The position numbers were made by a program, and so were the translations under genes. Source: Mercurialis annua (Eukaryota > Streptophyta > Magnoliopsida > Malpighiales > Euphorbiaceae). Taken from it: a stretch of 64,000 nt of DNA. The notes below the pieces were generated by a model. That model had not been told where the DNA came from, ran no database searches, and saw only the letters and a program-made list of their open reading frames with translations. Position 1 is the stretch's first letter; every line of letters begins with the position of its first letter. The stretch spans positions 7,760,001-7,824,000 of the forward strand of contig NC_065570.1 of NCBI RefSeq assembly GCF_937616625.2, in the 5' to 3' direction. This document shows, in pieces, positions 1 through 13,103 of the stretch.

Positions 1-1184
1 CCCCGAGATTATTTATCTTCAGGCAGATAAACCCGAGCGTTCATTTTCCACAGACGAACCCACATGGGTTCGTCTGAAGAAGATGAGTTAGGTTCGTCTA
101 AAACGAAACCAGACGTTCGTCTGAGATGAACCTGGCCGTTTGGGTTGTCTGAAAGAATCCAACTCCGGCCAATTGTTTTTTGTCTTTTTTTTTGGGTAAA
201 ACGACGTCGTTTTGAGTAAAAGGGCATTTGTCTTCTCAATCGTATTTAACGGTTTTTAATTTAAAATATTATTGATATTTACTTTATATTAATTAAAAAA
301 ATTATTATTTTTTAAATTTGTGGAAAAAAAAATGCTTTCTAATACCATTTATATCATTAAAATCCTATTTACCAAATTTTTTCGAATGAAAATGAGGTCC
401 AAACTGAAAATGAAAGGTGAAAATTTGGAGAAATTGATAATTTTACAAGTAAATATATAATTGAAAATAGTCGTAAAAATGAGTGCTTATGAAGACATTT
501 TGCGTATTTTTATATATATTATTGATACTATTTATTTTATTTTTATTTCACATGAGAATACTGTATAAAATTTAGGTCAACTATTTTGACGTATAAATGA
601 GAATTTTGTTCGTACACCCGTACACTTAAACTCATATGTCAGATTCAATAAATAAAAATAAGATACCAAATGGATATATAAACGAAATATTTGGTAGAAA
701 TCTGATATAGAAGAAAATTATTTGATAGTACCATTTAAATTTTACGAATATACTTGTAGAGAATATCTTCACCTTAATTGCCACGTCAAAAGTAAAGGAT
801 CTAAATTTTATGAAATAGTTTCACCATAAATTAAAATATAATAAATAATATCAAAAATATCATAGCTGCCCTTATTTTGTAAGTAGTAATTTTAATCATA
901 TTTTGCAAGACATATTCTATACTAATAAATGAAAATATATTTGACAATCATTTAGTAATATAATAATTATAATTTGAGAAAAAAAGGAGTAATAAATAGT
1001 ATAGATTAAAGAAACGGTACTAAATTGAAACAAAAGCAAAAGATTTGGCACCATCCAGACTTTTAACCCTGAAGTGTATACATATACATATCCCACTCGT
1101 TCCGTTGACCAACATCGCTTTGCACATTTCACGGCACCTTCACTGTCTTCTTTATTTCTGATTCTAAATTCACATTCCATCTAC
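1..1184. other. AT-rich intergenic DNA upstream of the ammonium transporter
   Basis: I see no convincing gene here. The first 180 bases are less AT-rich and contain several copies of the short motif GTTCGTCTG, which looks like the edge of a repeat entering from outside the window. The rest is A/T-rich sequence with no splice-linked coding exons. The 87-codon minus-strand frame at 917-1180 is low-complexity and overlaps the expected promoter of the transporter. Confidence 0.6.
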
Positions 1185-1192
1185 TATATATA
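1185..1192 (+). promoter_or_regulatory. Candidate TATA box of the ammonium transporter
   Basis: TATATATA lies 46 bases before the ATG at 1239, preceded by a CT-rich patch. A start site about 30 bases downstream would leave a very short leader, so the true promoter could lie further upstream. Confidence 0.4.
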
Positions 1193-1238
1193 CATACCAT
1201 GAAAAAATTCCTTTTCTGATCTTCAAAATTTCAAGAAA

Positions 1239-4200
1239 ATGAATCAGAATATATCACAAGCCTATAGCCAAGTGACTCCGGCAGTACCCTCATGGCTAAA
1301 CAAAGGAGACAACGCATGGCAAATGACAGCCTCCACTCTCGTCGCTATACAGAGCATGCCGGGGCTCGTAATCATCTACGCTAGCTTTGTCAAGAAAAAA
1401 TGGGCCGTAAACTCCGCTTTCATGGCGCTTTACGCCTTCGCGGCGGTTCTCATCTGCTGGGTTCTTCTCTGCTTCCGCATGGCCTTCGGTGACCAGCTTC
1501 TGCCGTTCTGGGGTAAAGGCGCGCCGGCTCTAGGGCAAAAGTACCTTACGGGACGGGCTAGAATCCCTGAAAGTATACATGAAGATGAAAATGGTGAAAG
1601 TTTAATTACTGGTTCGCTGTTATATCCTATGGCGACATTAGTTTACTTTCAGTTTACTTTCGCTGCAATTACTCTAATTTTGCTGGCTGGTTCGGTTCTT
1701 GGTCGGATGAATATTAAAGCGTGGATGGCTTTTGTGCCGTTATGGCTTATTTTCTCGTACACCGTCGGTGCTTTCAGTCTTTGGGGCGGTGGTTTTCTTT
1801 ATCAGTGGGGTGTTATTGATTACTCCGGCGGTTATGTTATTCATCTGTCGTCGGGAATCGCTGGATTAACTGCAGCTTATTGGGTAAATTTTAAAACTTA
1901 ATCTAACTGTTTTGTATATTTTTGGTTGGTTTTGTAAATTATTGATGATGATACAGGTTGGACCAAGAATTAAAAGTGATCGGGAAAGGTTTCCACCGAA
2001 CAACGTGTTGCTCATGCTTGCCGGAGCTGGTTTGCTGTGGATGGGCTGGTCGGGTTTTAACGGTGGAGCACCGTATGCGGCTAATATTACCTCGTCGATT
2101 GCTGTTTTAAATACGAACATAAGTGCTGCTACAAGCTTGCTTGTATGGACAACACTTGATGTTATTTTCTTCGGTAAACCGTCGGTGATCGGAGCTGTTC
2201 AGGGCATGATGACCGGACTTGCTTGTGTCACACCAGGAGCAGGTCAATTCCCGGACGCACCGTAATTTGTCGAGTCTTATATTTTAAAAATATTTAAAAA
2301 AACTCTTAACTTTAAATTTATTTTATAAAAAAATATCATTTCGCAGTTTATTGTTTAAATATTATTATTTCGGTGTTTCCGTTTCCGTTTCCGTAATTAG
2401 ATATATTTGATTGCACGCATGAATTGAAAAGTAATGGGAATGGTTTAAATTTTGTAGGGCTTGTTCAATCTTGGGCGGCTATTATATACGGAGCACTAGC
2501 TGGAAGTATTCCATGGGTGTCTATGATGATACTTCACAAAAAGTCTACACTTCTACAAAAGGTAAATAATTTTAATCTATTATTATTGCTTCATTTCTAA
2601 TTTGGAAAATAAAATTACCTTAAGTTTTGGTTATTTAAGGAAATTTACCTAATTTAAACATTACCCTTTTGGAATATAATGGTACTTTTTAAGAAAACTA
2701 ATACCTATAAGCAAAAGAAGTTGCTAATTTTTTTAGGTTAAAATAGAATGTAATATTAATTTTTTTAATTAGAAGAAGAGACTCAGAGATTTGACTATAT
2801 AATTTAAATATATTATATTTTCTATTATTGGAATGTACGGAGAATAATAGTATTAGGTAATTTTTGACACGGGAAGGCGATGAAAACATAAGTCACATTT
2901 GATGATTAATAACTTTATGAGAATTTGCAGCCACAAATTAGGACTGGAGATAGACCAAAATGAGCAAAAATTCATTTCAAAGGAGAAAAATAAGTTCAAA
3001 GGTTGAAATTAAAATAAATTATGACGTCTTTCAAAGGGAAACAATCCATATTTTATTATGGAAAAAGCTATCTATACATTAATTGTTCTAACTGAAAATG
3101 ACACAATTTCTGCCAAAACATTTGGCATTAATTCATCAAAAAATAAAAATGGGCATTAATACTTTTTGAAAGACATAGCATCAAGTTCTAAAAAACGATT
3201 TTCCCTTTTAAGTTTTAACTAAATATGACTTCATTTGGATAACACTCTAGTGGTGGCAGAAATTTTTATAGTTTTTAAAAATAATTAAATTTAGATAAAA
3301 TTATATCATTAATCATATACTAAAATTATAATTTAAAATTTAAAGAATAAACATATATATGTCCATTACTAGCATCTCCTAAATATAGCTTTTTAAAACC
3401 CTTCTCTCAAAAAAAAACCTTCTAAGTTCTAACCCATGAATTTGCAATCACACTATGATTTGACATGAAAACTATATGCTAAACCATCTTTCAATTAAGA
3501 AATTATAACCATATCTTATCGTATCTAAATTCTCTAATAATCAACATAGACGTGTTCCATCAACCTTATATTGTACTATGTCTCAAAATCTTATATTTAT
3601 TTTATGTTATATTTTTTTTGGGTTTCATCTTTGAACCATTCAAACCACTTCATGTGTCTTCAACTCTTCAAAACCAAACAATTTGATATTTGCTGAAGAA
3701 ACTGCTTATTTTTTTCATAAATGTCTCTATACAACCTAATATTAAATATCCTAAGAAATGGATATAAGTGCCTTAATGTTTTAATAGTCTCATATGATTA
3801 TGTAATACATACATATAAAAATAGAGTGTCGTTTTCATGAGAGTTCAATGAAAATAATGTGATTGGTTAAATATAAGTATAAAATTACATAAGTCAATGA
3901 TTGGACAATTAGACTATAAATTATTAAAATTAAAAAATTATTTAAACTTTTAAGAAGGAAAAGAAGTGTTTAGCTTTTTGGAGCAATTAGACCTTAACCT
4001 TTTCCATGTGCGCAAGAATTATCATTGTTATAAAAGTCAAAGATAAAGACTGATATAATCATAAGAATTCTACCATTTTTTCACAACTACCTAGTTGATT
4101 CGTACTTTAATATGTTCTTCAACAACCATCAATTATTTTTCTTAATCAACATTGTTGATGTTACGGCTGTACACAGGCTGATGACACAATGGGTGTGTTT

Positions 4201-4617
4201 CACACTCACGCGGTGGCCGGACTGATCGGGGGACTATTAACCGGACTATTAGCCGAGCCAGAGCTATGCAAGCTAATCCTGCCAAAGGAAACAAGAGGCG
4301 CATTTTATGGCGAAAATGGCGGTACCCAATTCTTGAAGCAACTAGCCGCGGCTTGTTTTATCATAGGATGGAACATCGCATCTACAACAATAATTCTTCT
4401 AGCTATAAGATTTTTCATACCATTAAGAATGCCGGAAGAACAACTCATAACCGGAGACGATGCGGTTCACGGGGAGGAAGCTTATGCTCTTTGGGGCGAC
4501 GGGGAGAAATATGATCCGACGAGACACGGTTGGAATTCTGATATGCATGAAGAGGAAATGAGACCTCCTACTAATTATGGTAATGGTGGTGCAAGAGGTG
4601 TTACTATTAGTTTGTGA
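1239..4617 (+). CDS. AMT2: AMT2-clade high-affinity ammonium transporter
   Basis: An ammonium channel/transporter of the Amt/MEP/Rh family, which moves ammonium across the plasma membrane. Four exons are read: 1239-1883, 1957-2242, 2458-2561 and 4177-4617. They join in phase into 491 residues, close to the length usual for plant AMT2 proteins. The sequence is hydrophobic throughout, as expected for 11 membrane spans. The two pore histidines lie near residues 202 (motif YVIHLSSG) and 356 (motif FHTHAVAG). Hallmark AMT motifs such as [20 protein letters not shown] and CVTPGAG are intact. The N-terminus [10 protein letters not shown] and the exon structure put it in the AMT2/AMT3/AMT4 clade rather than the mostly intronless AMT1 clade; which subgroup is uncertain. 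Intron 3 is long (2562-4176, 1,615 bp) and AT-rich. Nothing looks broken. Confidence 0.93.
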
Positions 4618-4889
4618 GCTAGATTTTGTATTCAATTTGGTTATGGTTTAGTGATAGGTGTGTAATTATTATTTTGTTTGTGATCTAAATCTCTTTTTCT
4701 CTTGCATTTAGAGATTGTTCAGGTCATTCCATTGAGTGATTTATTGCATATGATTTATGTGTATATTATGTGCCTTAGACATTGCACATTTTGTGAAAAT
4801 AAAATTAAAGGAACACTTAGATGCTTTAAAAATCATGATGTTAGTGAATTAAATTAAAATTTGTCCAAAAAACAAGAACTCCTAAATTC

Positions 4890-5332
4890 TGTCATTTAGG
4901 GATTGAGAATGATAAAATTAAAAATTTAGTGATCTAATTAAACAAAAATGAAGTTGGATGACCCAATTATAAAAAAAAATGCATGGGCTGCATTATGGGG
5001 TTTTCATTTTTCTTTTCATATTCACAGTATTAAGCATTGAGGAATGATGAAATTCAAAATTCAAGGATATAATTAGACAAAACTGAAGTTGAAGGACTCA
5101 ATTATAAAAAAGTAAAAGTTCATGGACCTCATTACGTGGTTTTCCCTTTCTCTTCATATTCACCTGTATTAGGTATGTAAAAAGCTAGTAAACTCCACTA
5201 GTCAAGGTATTGAAAAACGATAAAAATAAAAATTCAGGATCTAATTAAAGAAAACTAAAGATGAAGGACCCAATTATAAAAAAAGTAAAAGTTCAGGTAC
5301 CCCACTATGAGCTTTGCTTTTCTCCTTCCATA
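4890..5332. repeat. Diverged tandem repeat, about three units
   Basis: Three successive blocks (about 4903-5034, 5042-5165 and 5205-5332) share the same order of phrases: a variant of CCAATTATAAAAAAAGT, then GTTCAGG/GTTCATGG, then a CTTTTC-rich stretch ending in CATATT. Units are about 125-160 bp and well diverged. The block lies downstream of the transporter stop and has no coding potential. Confidence 0.55.
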
Positions 5333-5382
5333 TTAAGCTACATTAAGACAAGATCATATGATGTATTCAAATGTTACTCATT

Positions 5383-5531
5383 AGGAGAGATTTTTGTAAT
5401 ATTACTATTCAAATGTGTAAATAAGTAATAAATGATATTATAAGATTGTCATCATTTTAATGACGTGTCATTATGTGATAGATTTAGTCTACGGATGACG
5501 TGGTGGACTGAGTCTACCTAAAAATCTCTTC
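5383..5531. mobile_element. Internally deleted MITE of the 225-bp palindromic family
   Basis: The right half (phrases GACGTGTCAT and GAGTCTACCTAAAAATCTCTT) matches the complete copies at 13104-13328 and 52399-52623. On the left only the GAGAGATTTTT tip and the middle survive, so most of the left arm is gone. Confidence 0.6.
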
Positions 5532-5544
5532 TAATTAAGATAGT

Positions 5545-7600
5545 CAAAATGAGGCAATTGCTTCGTCAACTTCCTGTGCTAGTTGAATATTCTCAATGGT
5601 TCAATGAATCATCACTAATAATATGTATGTGGCTCCTATTGAGTTGACCACGGTCCAGGGAAGTCTTTCTCCTAGTTCCGGTAAGAAGAAACTGCCAATA
5701 CTTGTAGGCCAACCATGACTTGGGCAAAAGATGAAACTTCAGCTGAAAAAGATAAGTCTTTTCCTTTATGCTAGGAATAATATGCGGTCAAGAATGGGTG
5801 GATTCTAACATGTACGGATGTACAAAAACCGAACCAAATCGAACCGACATACCCCAACGACCAAGTTCTCAATCAAGAAAAACAGAGTCAAGTCGGATTT
5901 TCTTGGTGGTCCAAGCTTCATTCAAGCATATATATAAATGCTGTACGATGAGTTGTTCAGGTCTAATTATAAGAACATTTAGTAATATGTACCATGTTGG
6001 CATTTTGCTTTTGTTGTACAAACATCATTCACTGTCTATTGCTCATAAATTGCAGCTGTAATAACAAAAGCATGTATACATTTTTTATGTCCACAAGTAC
6101 TATGATCTGCAGTGTTTATGACTCATGCAAAACAACTGAACTCTTCCTAGTTAAGATTAGAATTAGTTTGCGTTTATTAAATTAGCACTATTAGCTCTTT
6201 CAATTTGTTTTAGGTGACTTCCAAGTTCACAAATTGCTGGCTCAGGGATTAATGGCTTGCCACATACATAATACCTGCCTTACTGTAGAACCACACAACC
6301 TTACCACATTAGTAAAAAAATTCCAAACCCGGGTTTACCAAAAATACAGTAACTTTGTAAAAACAAAAAAACTAAATCTGCGGCTTAGAAAAATATGGAA
6401 ATCAGCAGAATTTACCTTGGTGAAGATCCAAATACTAATTCACCAGTTACAAACCAGAAGCGGCTGCTGCAATAGTTTTTCCAAAAGCATAACAACACGG
6501 GAGAGGGCAGCTCGCTTAAAATGCTGAACAAGGGTGCTAATGCATCACCGATGAACTTTGTAGTATTAAATGGCGGGCAACGAATATATCCTCCATGCTG
6601 ACCTTGTCAAAAAGAATAGGCTCTCAATCAGAATTCATCACAATCTATGCCTTTGCAGCTGCCCAAGATGCCCTGTAATATTTCTCTTGTTGGTAGGATC
6701 GAGTCCGGAGGAGGACCAAAGAGACTCCGTCATATACTCTCAAATCAGAAGTGGCCCGAGCAAGTATTTTTTGGAGAGGCATGACAAGTTTCAGTTTCGG
6801 AGATCCTTTTACTTCCGTGGTTCTCAACACTCATATCTGTGAAGATGCCGGTCCCATCAAACAAGTCTTCCAGTTGGTTCTCTTCTCTTGAAAAAGCTCT
6901 GTGATTGGGCCATTCAAAGAACAATCACTTGGTTAGTATGCCACTCACTCCTACTGCAGATTAGACACTTCAGATTAAAAAATCTAACAATTCTAACCTT
7001 TAAGCTTCCCAGTCCAAAACATTCTCTGTTTCACAAAAATTCCCAGCACTGATAATTTTTCTAGCATTAGAAAGCAATTGATGTAGCACTGCAGAGGGTG
7101 GATGATGCACTATACATAGTACACACAGGCTGTTGCTGGAACTTTCAGGACTCTGGCTGAACCTTTTGCACATGCAATCCTCAGTTGCTTGTTCTTCGTG
7201 GTTCTCAACTCAAAAGGGGCATGCTATGGTGGACAAATAAAAAATAACCAAAAAACTGGAGATGATACTCTCTACCTGGACAATGAAAGATAGAAATTTC
7301 TACACACAGCCATAATTTTGTGGAGGTCCAATATCCTAATCTTTAATGGAGACAAAACCAAGATGCAAATACCCATTAAGTTCCCGTAAAACTAAGTATA
7401 TATCCAGAACCTTGTAACAATAAATCTTAAAGCAATTAAAAATGTAAGATCAGCAAAGAAACCATTTCCAGAAGTAAATCGACAGACAAACCATAAAAAA
7501 TGAGTTTTAATTTCTTAAATAATATATATTGTACACATAGTTCGGTAGACTATAACAGACAAGCTGGTTATAGTTCTATAGACTATAATAATCATGCAGA
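5545..7600. other. Gene-free stretch downstream of the BAG gene
   Basis: No recognisable protein or RNA gene. Around 6480-6900 base composition is more balanced than usual for this window, and short open frames exist on both strands. None matches a family I know, and none is linked to another by plausible splice sites. At 5815-5860 there is a patch with ACCGAACC-type motifs resembling the ends of the hAT element at 29476-30037. Part of the stretch next to 7604 must be the BAG gene's 3' UTR. Confidence 0.4.
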
Positions 7601-7603
7601 TCC

Positions 7604-10037
7604 CTAATCAAACCTTTCCCAGTCCTCAGTAATTCTAGTTGACGGTGAGACTGGTGGTGGATTCAAGCTTCCTACACCGGAGTCAAATGTCTCCCACTCA
7701 GTTGTCACAGACACAGTATTGCCGTTATTGCCAACAGGCTTTGAATTACTTGATTTTAGGTTGTCCAGCAGGTCATGAAAGTTTTGGACACGACGTACCT
7801 GACCAGGGAGCATTAAGTTGTGGCATTAGCATTCAGTGACGATCAAAAGTAAATTTTCAGGCTTCATATGGAAGCTCATAATCTTCCAGCTAAAAAGTAT
7901 TCAGAGAAAGTACATATATATCCATCCGGGGTCTAGAAAATGCAGAAAATACCTATCTTTCAACCATGGGCAGGAAACATGCAAATACATAGAGGTCGGG
8001 AAGTTTCAAGATTTTTAGAAGCAAAGTTGGAATACATAAGACGGTATAAAATAATATGGGAGGCAGACCCAAAGAAGTAAAAACCAAGCAGCACATTTAT
8101 AAGCAGCCCTACAAAAACTGATGCATTAATAGTCAACAAATCTTAAGCTCTAAAAACCATACCGAAATCATACAACATAGCATAAGAACAGTAACAGTGA
8201 AGTAAAAGAGTCTGAAATTTCCAAACCACGAAGATTAAAGATAACAGCATGCATCTCGGTATGCAATCAAAAAGAAATCAAATAAAGTTTCCTCCAAGGT
8301 ATGTTCATCTTATTTCAGTTCAGGCTTCCAGGCTTCTAACTACACAAGGAAAAGAGATAAGTATGATTGCTAGCAATACTTGTAAGCCCCCTAAGAGCAA
8401 AATAAAGCTCGTGTGAGTGGCATAAAGACTACAGTTATCTATTGAATGGTTACAGTGGACTTATCAACACCATCTGAAATAGAAGAAGATCTTTGAAATT
8501 TTTTCAGCCATAGAATGGCTCCTTAAAGAGCTAGATAGAAGTAGAAAATTTTTCGGCCAAGAACGGCTCCAGATAGCATTTCAGCAAACAAGATCTTTGA
8601 AATACTAATTATGGATTAAAGACTAGCAAACACTCCAAATCAATTGAAGATATCAACATATTTGTTCCCAGCGTGCCTGCAGATTTGCTTCTACCTACTT
8701 TTAATTCTTCTTAGATGGATCCATTTCCCACATGATGGCACAGCCACCATATATATGACAAATTGACAATACATTTTTCTAACTGAAAACATTGATATTG
8801 AGTACAACACAAGTCATACTTGCAAGTTCTGTTACATTTTGAGATGAACTAAAAATTATCTCGGGACAAACATGATGCAGCAACATTTTTCAACTTTCAA
8901 GTGGAAGCATTGACATCCAGTGCAGCACAAGCCACAATTGCATGTATTAAGATGGATATCTTATGAATAACATGATGAACATAATAGACAAAAAAATACA
9001 AGCTCCGTAGTATACTGACCTCAGCTTTACGCTGCATCTTTGCTTCCCCTTCAGCCTCAATAGTGTCCAACTTCAGCAATTGCCTCATCAATAATTCAGC
9101 TGAGGCAGCAAATTCTTCATTAGCAACTTTGGTCCCGCTATTCACAGCCACTTCTAACACAGACACCTGAAAAAACAAAAAAATACCAATAAGCACTCCA
9201 TAGAATAGGTTCTTTCTCATGATTAGTTAAAAACCGCAGCACACAAAGACTCACCCTTTCGGCGAGCTTATCAACCTCTTCTCTAATTGCAGCAATAGAT
9301 TGAAACGCTTTCAACATCTCCTCGCTTTGCTTTTCATCAGCCTTCGAAGTCTCCCCGCTGCCCTTTGCATCCGCCTTTGAACTCTCCCCACTTCCCTTTG
9401 CATCCGCCTTTGAACTCTCCCCACTATCCTTTGCATCATCTTTTGAAGTCTCACCTTTTTCCGCACTCGCTCGGTTTTCCAAAACTAGAATTTTTGACTT
9501 ATCCTTCACACCTGCCTCATTCAAATACTCCCAATCCTCCTTCTCTTTTCCCCTAAATAAAACCTTTTGCTGATCAGGGTCCAAACCCACTTCTTGTGCA
9601 ATCACCTCTTTCACATAACCTGGCATTCAATGCAATTAAAACTCAATAAAAACTACACAAATATAATTAAACTGCATAATCAAAACAATAAAGTATCAGT
9701 CTTTTAGCATTATCTAAACCATCCATCAAAAACCCACATCAAAAAAGTATATGGTTAAAACAAAACAAAAAAAATCTAAAACCCTCAAAAACCTCTAATT
9801 TAAAAACTGATAATTTGAAAGAAACTAACTTTTAAAAAAAAAAAGTAAATTCAGGTTCAGAGTCGTAAAATAAATAAAAAAGGAAAATAATTTACCGAAA
9901 GTTGAATGAGAGGGAACATAAATTTGGTGGTTGGATTGACCGTGGGAGACGTGGATGTTGATGAATGGTCCGTCATTACCAGTGCCGCCATGGTTATTAA
10001 CATGAACTTGATCATTGTCTGAACTTGAATTCTTCAT
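7604..10037 (-). CDS. BAG family molecular chaperone regulator (ubiquitin-like + BAG)
   Basis: A co-chaperone of the Arabidopsis BAG1-BAG4 group, which binds the Hsp70 ATPase domain through its BAG domain and acts as a nucleotide-exchange partner. Four exons in transcript order, 10037-9896, 9619-9255, 9166-9020 and 7798-7604, join in phase into 282 residues. Residues about 32-97 form the ubiquitin-like domain (LDPDQQKVLFRGKEKED). Residues 113-145 hold three copies of an 11-residue unit, SGESSKADAKG, forming a polar linker. Residues about 150-236 form the helical BAG domain, split over exons 2-4 (ending VQNFHDLLDNLK). The C-terminus has two similar WETFD/WERFD motifs. The start is the first ATG of the frame, preceded by a stop. 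Intron 3 is about 1.2 kb. Which BAG paralogue it is cannot be settled by eye. Confidence 0.9.
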
Positions 10038-10508
10038 CTGATGTCTGAATTTAGAGGTGTTGAAGAGAATGATTGAATGAATGGTATAGTAGTAAAATAA
10101 TTAAATTTAGTTGAGGTACAGCTTTCCTTTTGTTGCTTAAAGTTTTCTTTTCTGAGAGAAAAAGAATAAATATTGCTTGACGTTTTTCGTTGCGCCTGGC
10201 TGACAAGAAACGACCATGTGTTCACAAATTTGTAAGGCTGGGCAGGCCTAGCCCAATACTTAATATAGGCTAAAAAAAACTAAAAAGGTCTAATCTTCCA
10301 TAAAAATTCTACAAAATTTCAAACTTTTCAATTTTATTCAATTTGTCGTAAAACGTATGATTTCGTTTTCAATAATGTCCAATGTAATTTTGCTCATGTA
10401 GAGCTGATGTGAAATGCCATACATCAGCATCACATAAGCAAAATTGTGTAGCTGGACATAATTAAAACAAAATCATGCGTTTCAGGATAAATTGGATAAA
10501 ATTAAAAT

Positions 10509-10881
10509 GGCTTAACGCCTTAAAAAATCCCGACCTTTCATCCCCTTATCAATTCTACTATGACGTTGAAAATTTGTCGATTTTACCCCATTTTGTATTT
10601 TTTTCATTTCAATTGTACCCTTAAGCATAAAATTGACCTTTATTTATTTGATAAAAGTTCAAAAAAATACTTCAAAAATGGTCAATTTAATATAAAAAGT
10701 TAATCTAACGCAAAAAGGTTAAATTTAGAGAATTTTTGCCAAATAAAAAAAAGATAAATTTTATGCTTTAAGGTACAATTGAAATGAAAAAATACAAAAT
10801 AGGGTAAAATTGACTGATTTGCAACGTGAAGGTAGGAATGAAAAAGTGATGAAAAGTAAGGGTTTTTTAAGACATTATGCC
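10509..10881. mobile_element. MULE-type MITE with 9-bp target duplication
   Basis: A 373-bp foldback element whose two halves are long inverted copies (for example ATGACGTTGAAAATTTGTCG on the left against CGTGAAGGT and GCAACGTG on the right). It starts GGCTTAACGCC and ends ATTATGCC. The same nine bases, AATTAAAAT, flank it at 10500-10508 and 10882-10890, the duplication size typical of Mutator-like elements. It is related to the element at 19986-21148. No coding capacity. Confidence 0.8.
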
Positions 10882-11295
10882 AATTAAAATTTTGTACTTT
10901 TATAAAACTTTTATTAAAAATTTGTCCATTTTAAATTATTTTAGCCAAAAAAAAAATATATTTAGGTTTCAAAAGATCTGCAATGCCTTCAACTAGCGGT
11001 ATAAACAGGTTGGCAATGCTCGCGAGTTATTCTATACTCACTAAAAATATTTGAGGCTTATTGAAAAGATCAAAGTCAAGCTCGATTTTAAATTATTCAA
11101 GTTTAATCTCGAATTGAATTGGAGTATCAAATAAAAATACTTGTGGATTCTACGACCATAGTCTAAACGAGTCTCTTGCACATATAAAATATATAATTAA
11201 ACTGTTTTATTATATTAACATCTACCACTGAATTTACACGTATACTATGTTAATTAGATGAATTTCATATTTTAAATTATTCGAATAGCTGGAAT

Positions 11296-12166
11296 CAGGG
11301 GTGTAAATGATTGCTCGGCTTGATAAAAGCTCGGTTCATATTCGCCCGTTAATTTAAATGAGTCGAACATGAATATAGTGGTGTTCGGCTCGTATAGTTC
11401 ACGAACAGTTTGATTAGTTGTTCATGAACATGCTAGCGAACAAGCTCGAATAAAAGTTCGTTAACAAGTTCGTGAACGAACTCGTATAAGAGTTCGTGAA
11501 CAATCTCGTTTTAAAACTCGATTAGGAGTTTGCGAACTAACTCATAAATTAATTTATATAAATATCTTTTATAATTTTAAAATTACATGGTTTAACAAAA
11601 CTATATAGTGTTAATATGAGAAACTTATAAACTAATATCTTCGAACAATTAGTTGTTTTATTTGTCTTTAAAATTTAATGTTGCTTATATTTTTGTTATG
11701 GGATGATTTTTTTGTTGGATTTATCGGTTGTACATTAGTAAGTGTTTGGAAAAAATCATTATTGGGTATATTTTATATAATTTATTTAGCTCATTTTTAT
11801 GTTCGTTTAACCGCTAAACGAGTCGAGCTCGTGTTTGTTTCTTTAGCCGCTAAATAAACAGCTTGCGAACGAGCTTGTTTAGTACTTTATCGAGCTTGTT
11901 CGCGAGATTGTTCGTGAGCGACTTCACTTAGTATTTATCGAACTCATTCGTGAGCTTGTTTGTGAACTCGTTCGCGAGCTCGTTCGTTTAGTGGCTAAAC
12001 GAACGAACACGAACTGAACATGAACACTATAAAATTTAAACGAACCAAACACGAGCACCTCGTTCAAAAGCTCGAACGAATATGAACCAAATATGAACAC
12101 CTTGTTCGCTAAACGAGCCGAATATAAACACTGTAAAATTTCGGCTCGGATCATTTACACCCCTTG
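11296..12166. mobile_element. Non-autonomous hAT-like element with subterminal repeats
   Basis: The ends are inverted copies: CAGGGGTGTAAATGAT on the left and ATCATTTACACCCCTTG on the right. About 870 bp lie between, packed with short copies of GTTCGTGAAC, GAGCTCG and AACGAACTCG in both orientations, the usual look of hAT subterminal transposase-binding repeats. The flanks GCTGGAAT and GCTGAAAAT are an imperfect 8-bp target duplication. No transposase is encoded; the 76-codon frame at 11924-12154 is a product of the repeats. Confidence 0.75.
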
Positions 12167-12631
12167 CTGAAAATTACATTTGATCTCAAACTTGAGTTTG
12201 TAGAATACATTCGAACTTGAGCTCTACTTGATTTATTTACCCCTCTATTTTTAACTAGATATACACATTTGGTATTTTGATTTTGTAAATGAATGGACGA
12301 AATTGGTTCATCTTTTAAAATAAAAGGAAATTAAATTGAATTAAAAAAAATAAAATTTATTTGATTCTTATTTTTTGATAAAAGCATAAAATAAATTCTA
12401 AAAACAATATTGTAATTAAAAATTAAATTTAGAGCCCTAACCAGCTAAAATTTATCTTTTTTATTTATTTTTTTGGCTGCCATCAACAGTTAAAATATTA
12501 ATGCTCTTTACGCCATAGTCAATCTCAATTTTAGTATGTATTTTGAATTAGTAGTATTGTTTTATTATCATTTTTTAATTATAATAAACATCAATTTCTC
12601 AAAAAAAAAAGTCATAATAAACATCAAATGA

Positions 12632-12742
12632 TCTCTTTTTTATATATAATTGGGGAAGAGGGAGTGCTTGTGGGAGCAATTGAACCCACGACCTTGACAG
12701 TTTGTTGTTCCAGAGCTTATACCATTTGAGCTACAGCTCGTT
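12632..12742 (-). mobile_element. tRNA-derived SINE
   Basis: Read on the minus strand, this has an A-box-like TAGCTCAAATGGTATAAGC and a B-box-like GGTCGTGGGTTCAATTG at tRNA-like spacing, then CCCACAAGC and an A-rich tail. The same layout recurs at 41597-41702 and 43615-43721. It is not a tRNA gene, because no acceptor stem or anticodon arm pairs. Confidence 0.65.
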
Positions 12743-13103
12743 GCGAATGTCAATGTTAAAAACTAGTATATCAAAACGGTTCAACAACAAAAATAGTGAT
12801 ATTTGCTCATGTATAAATTTAACTTTTTTTAACAATTATTTATTTTTATTTTGTTTTTCTTACCAAAGGTTTATTTTCTTTATAAAAGTTTGTTTACCTT
12901 TTTTCATGAAAATTTATTTTATATTCATTTATTTTATTTTTCTTCATGATTTTTTTTTTAAAAAAAATGTTTCACTCCAGCTAAAACAGTTGTATAATTT
13001 GACTTCCAAATTTTTAGGCAATCTACAAACAATAATGCTCTCCTTCTATATCAGGTTAACAAAATTACATTTTAATTTTTCAACTGTTTTGATGTTGGCT
13101 AAA

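Noticed and set aside
12660..12742. tRNA gene on the minus strand
   Set aside because: A- and B-box-like phrases exist, but acceptor and anticodon arms do not pair; repeated SINE copies explain it.
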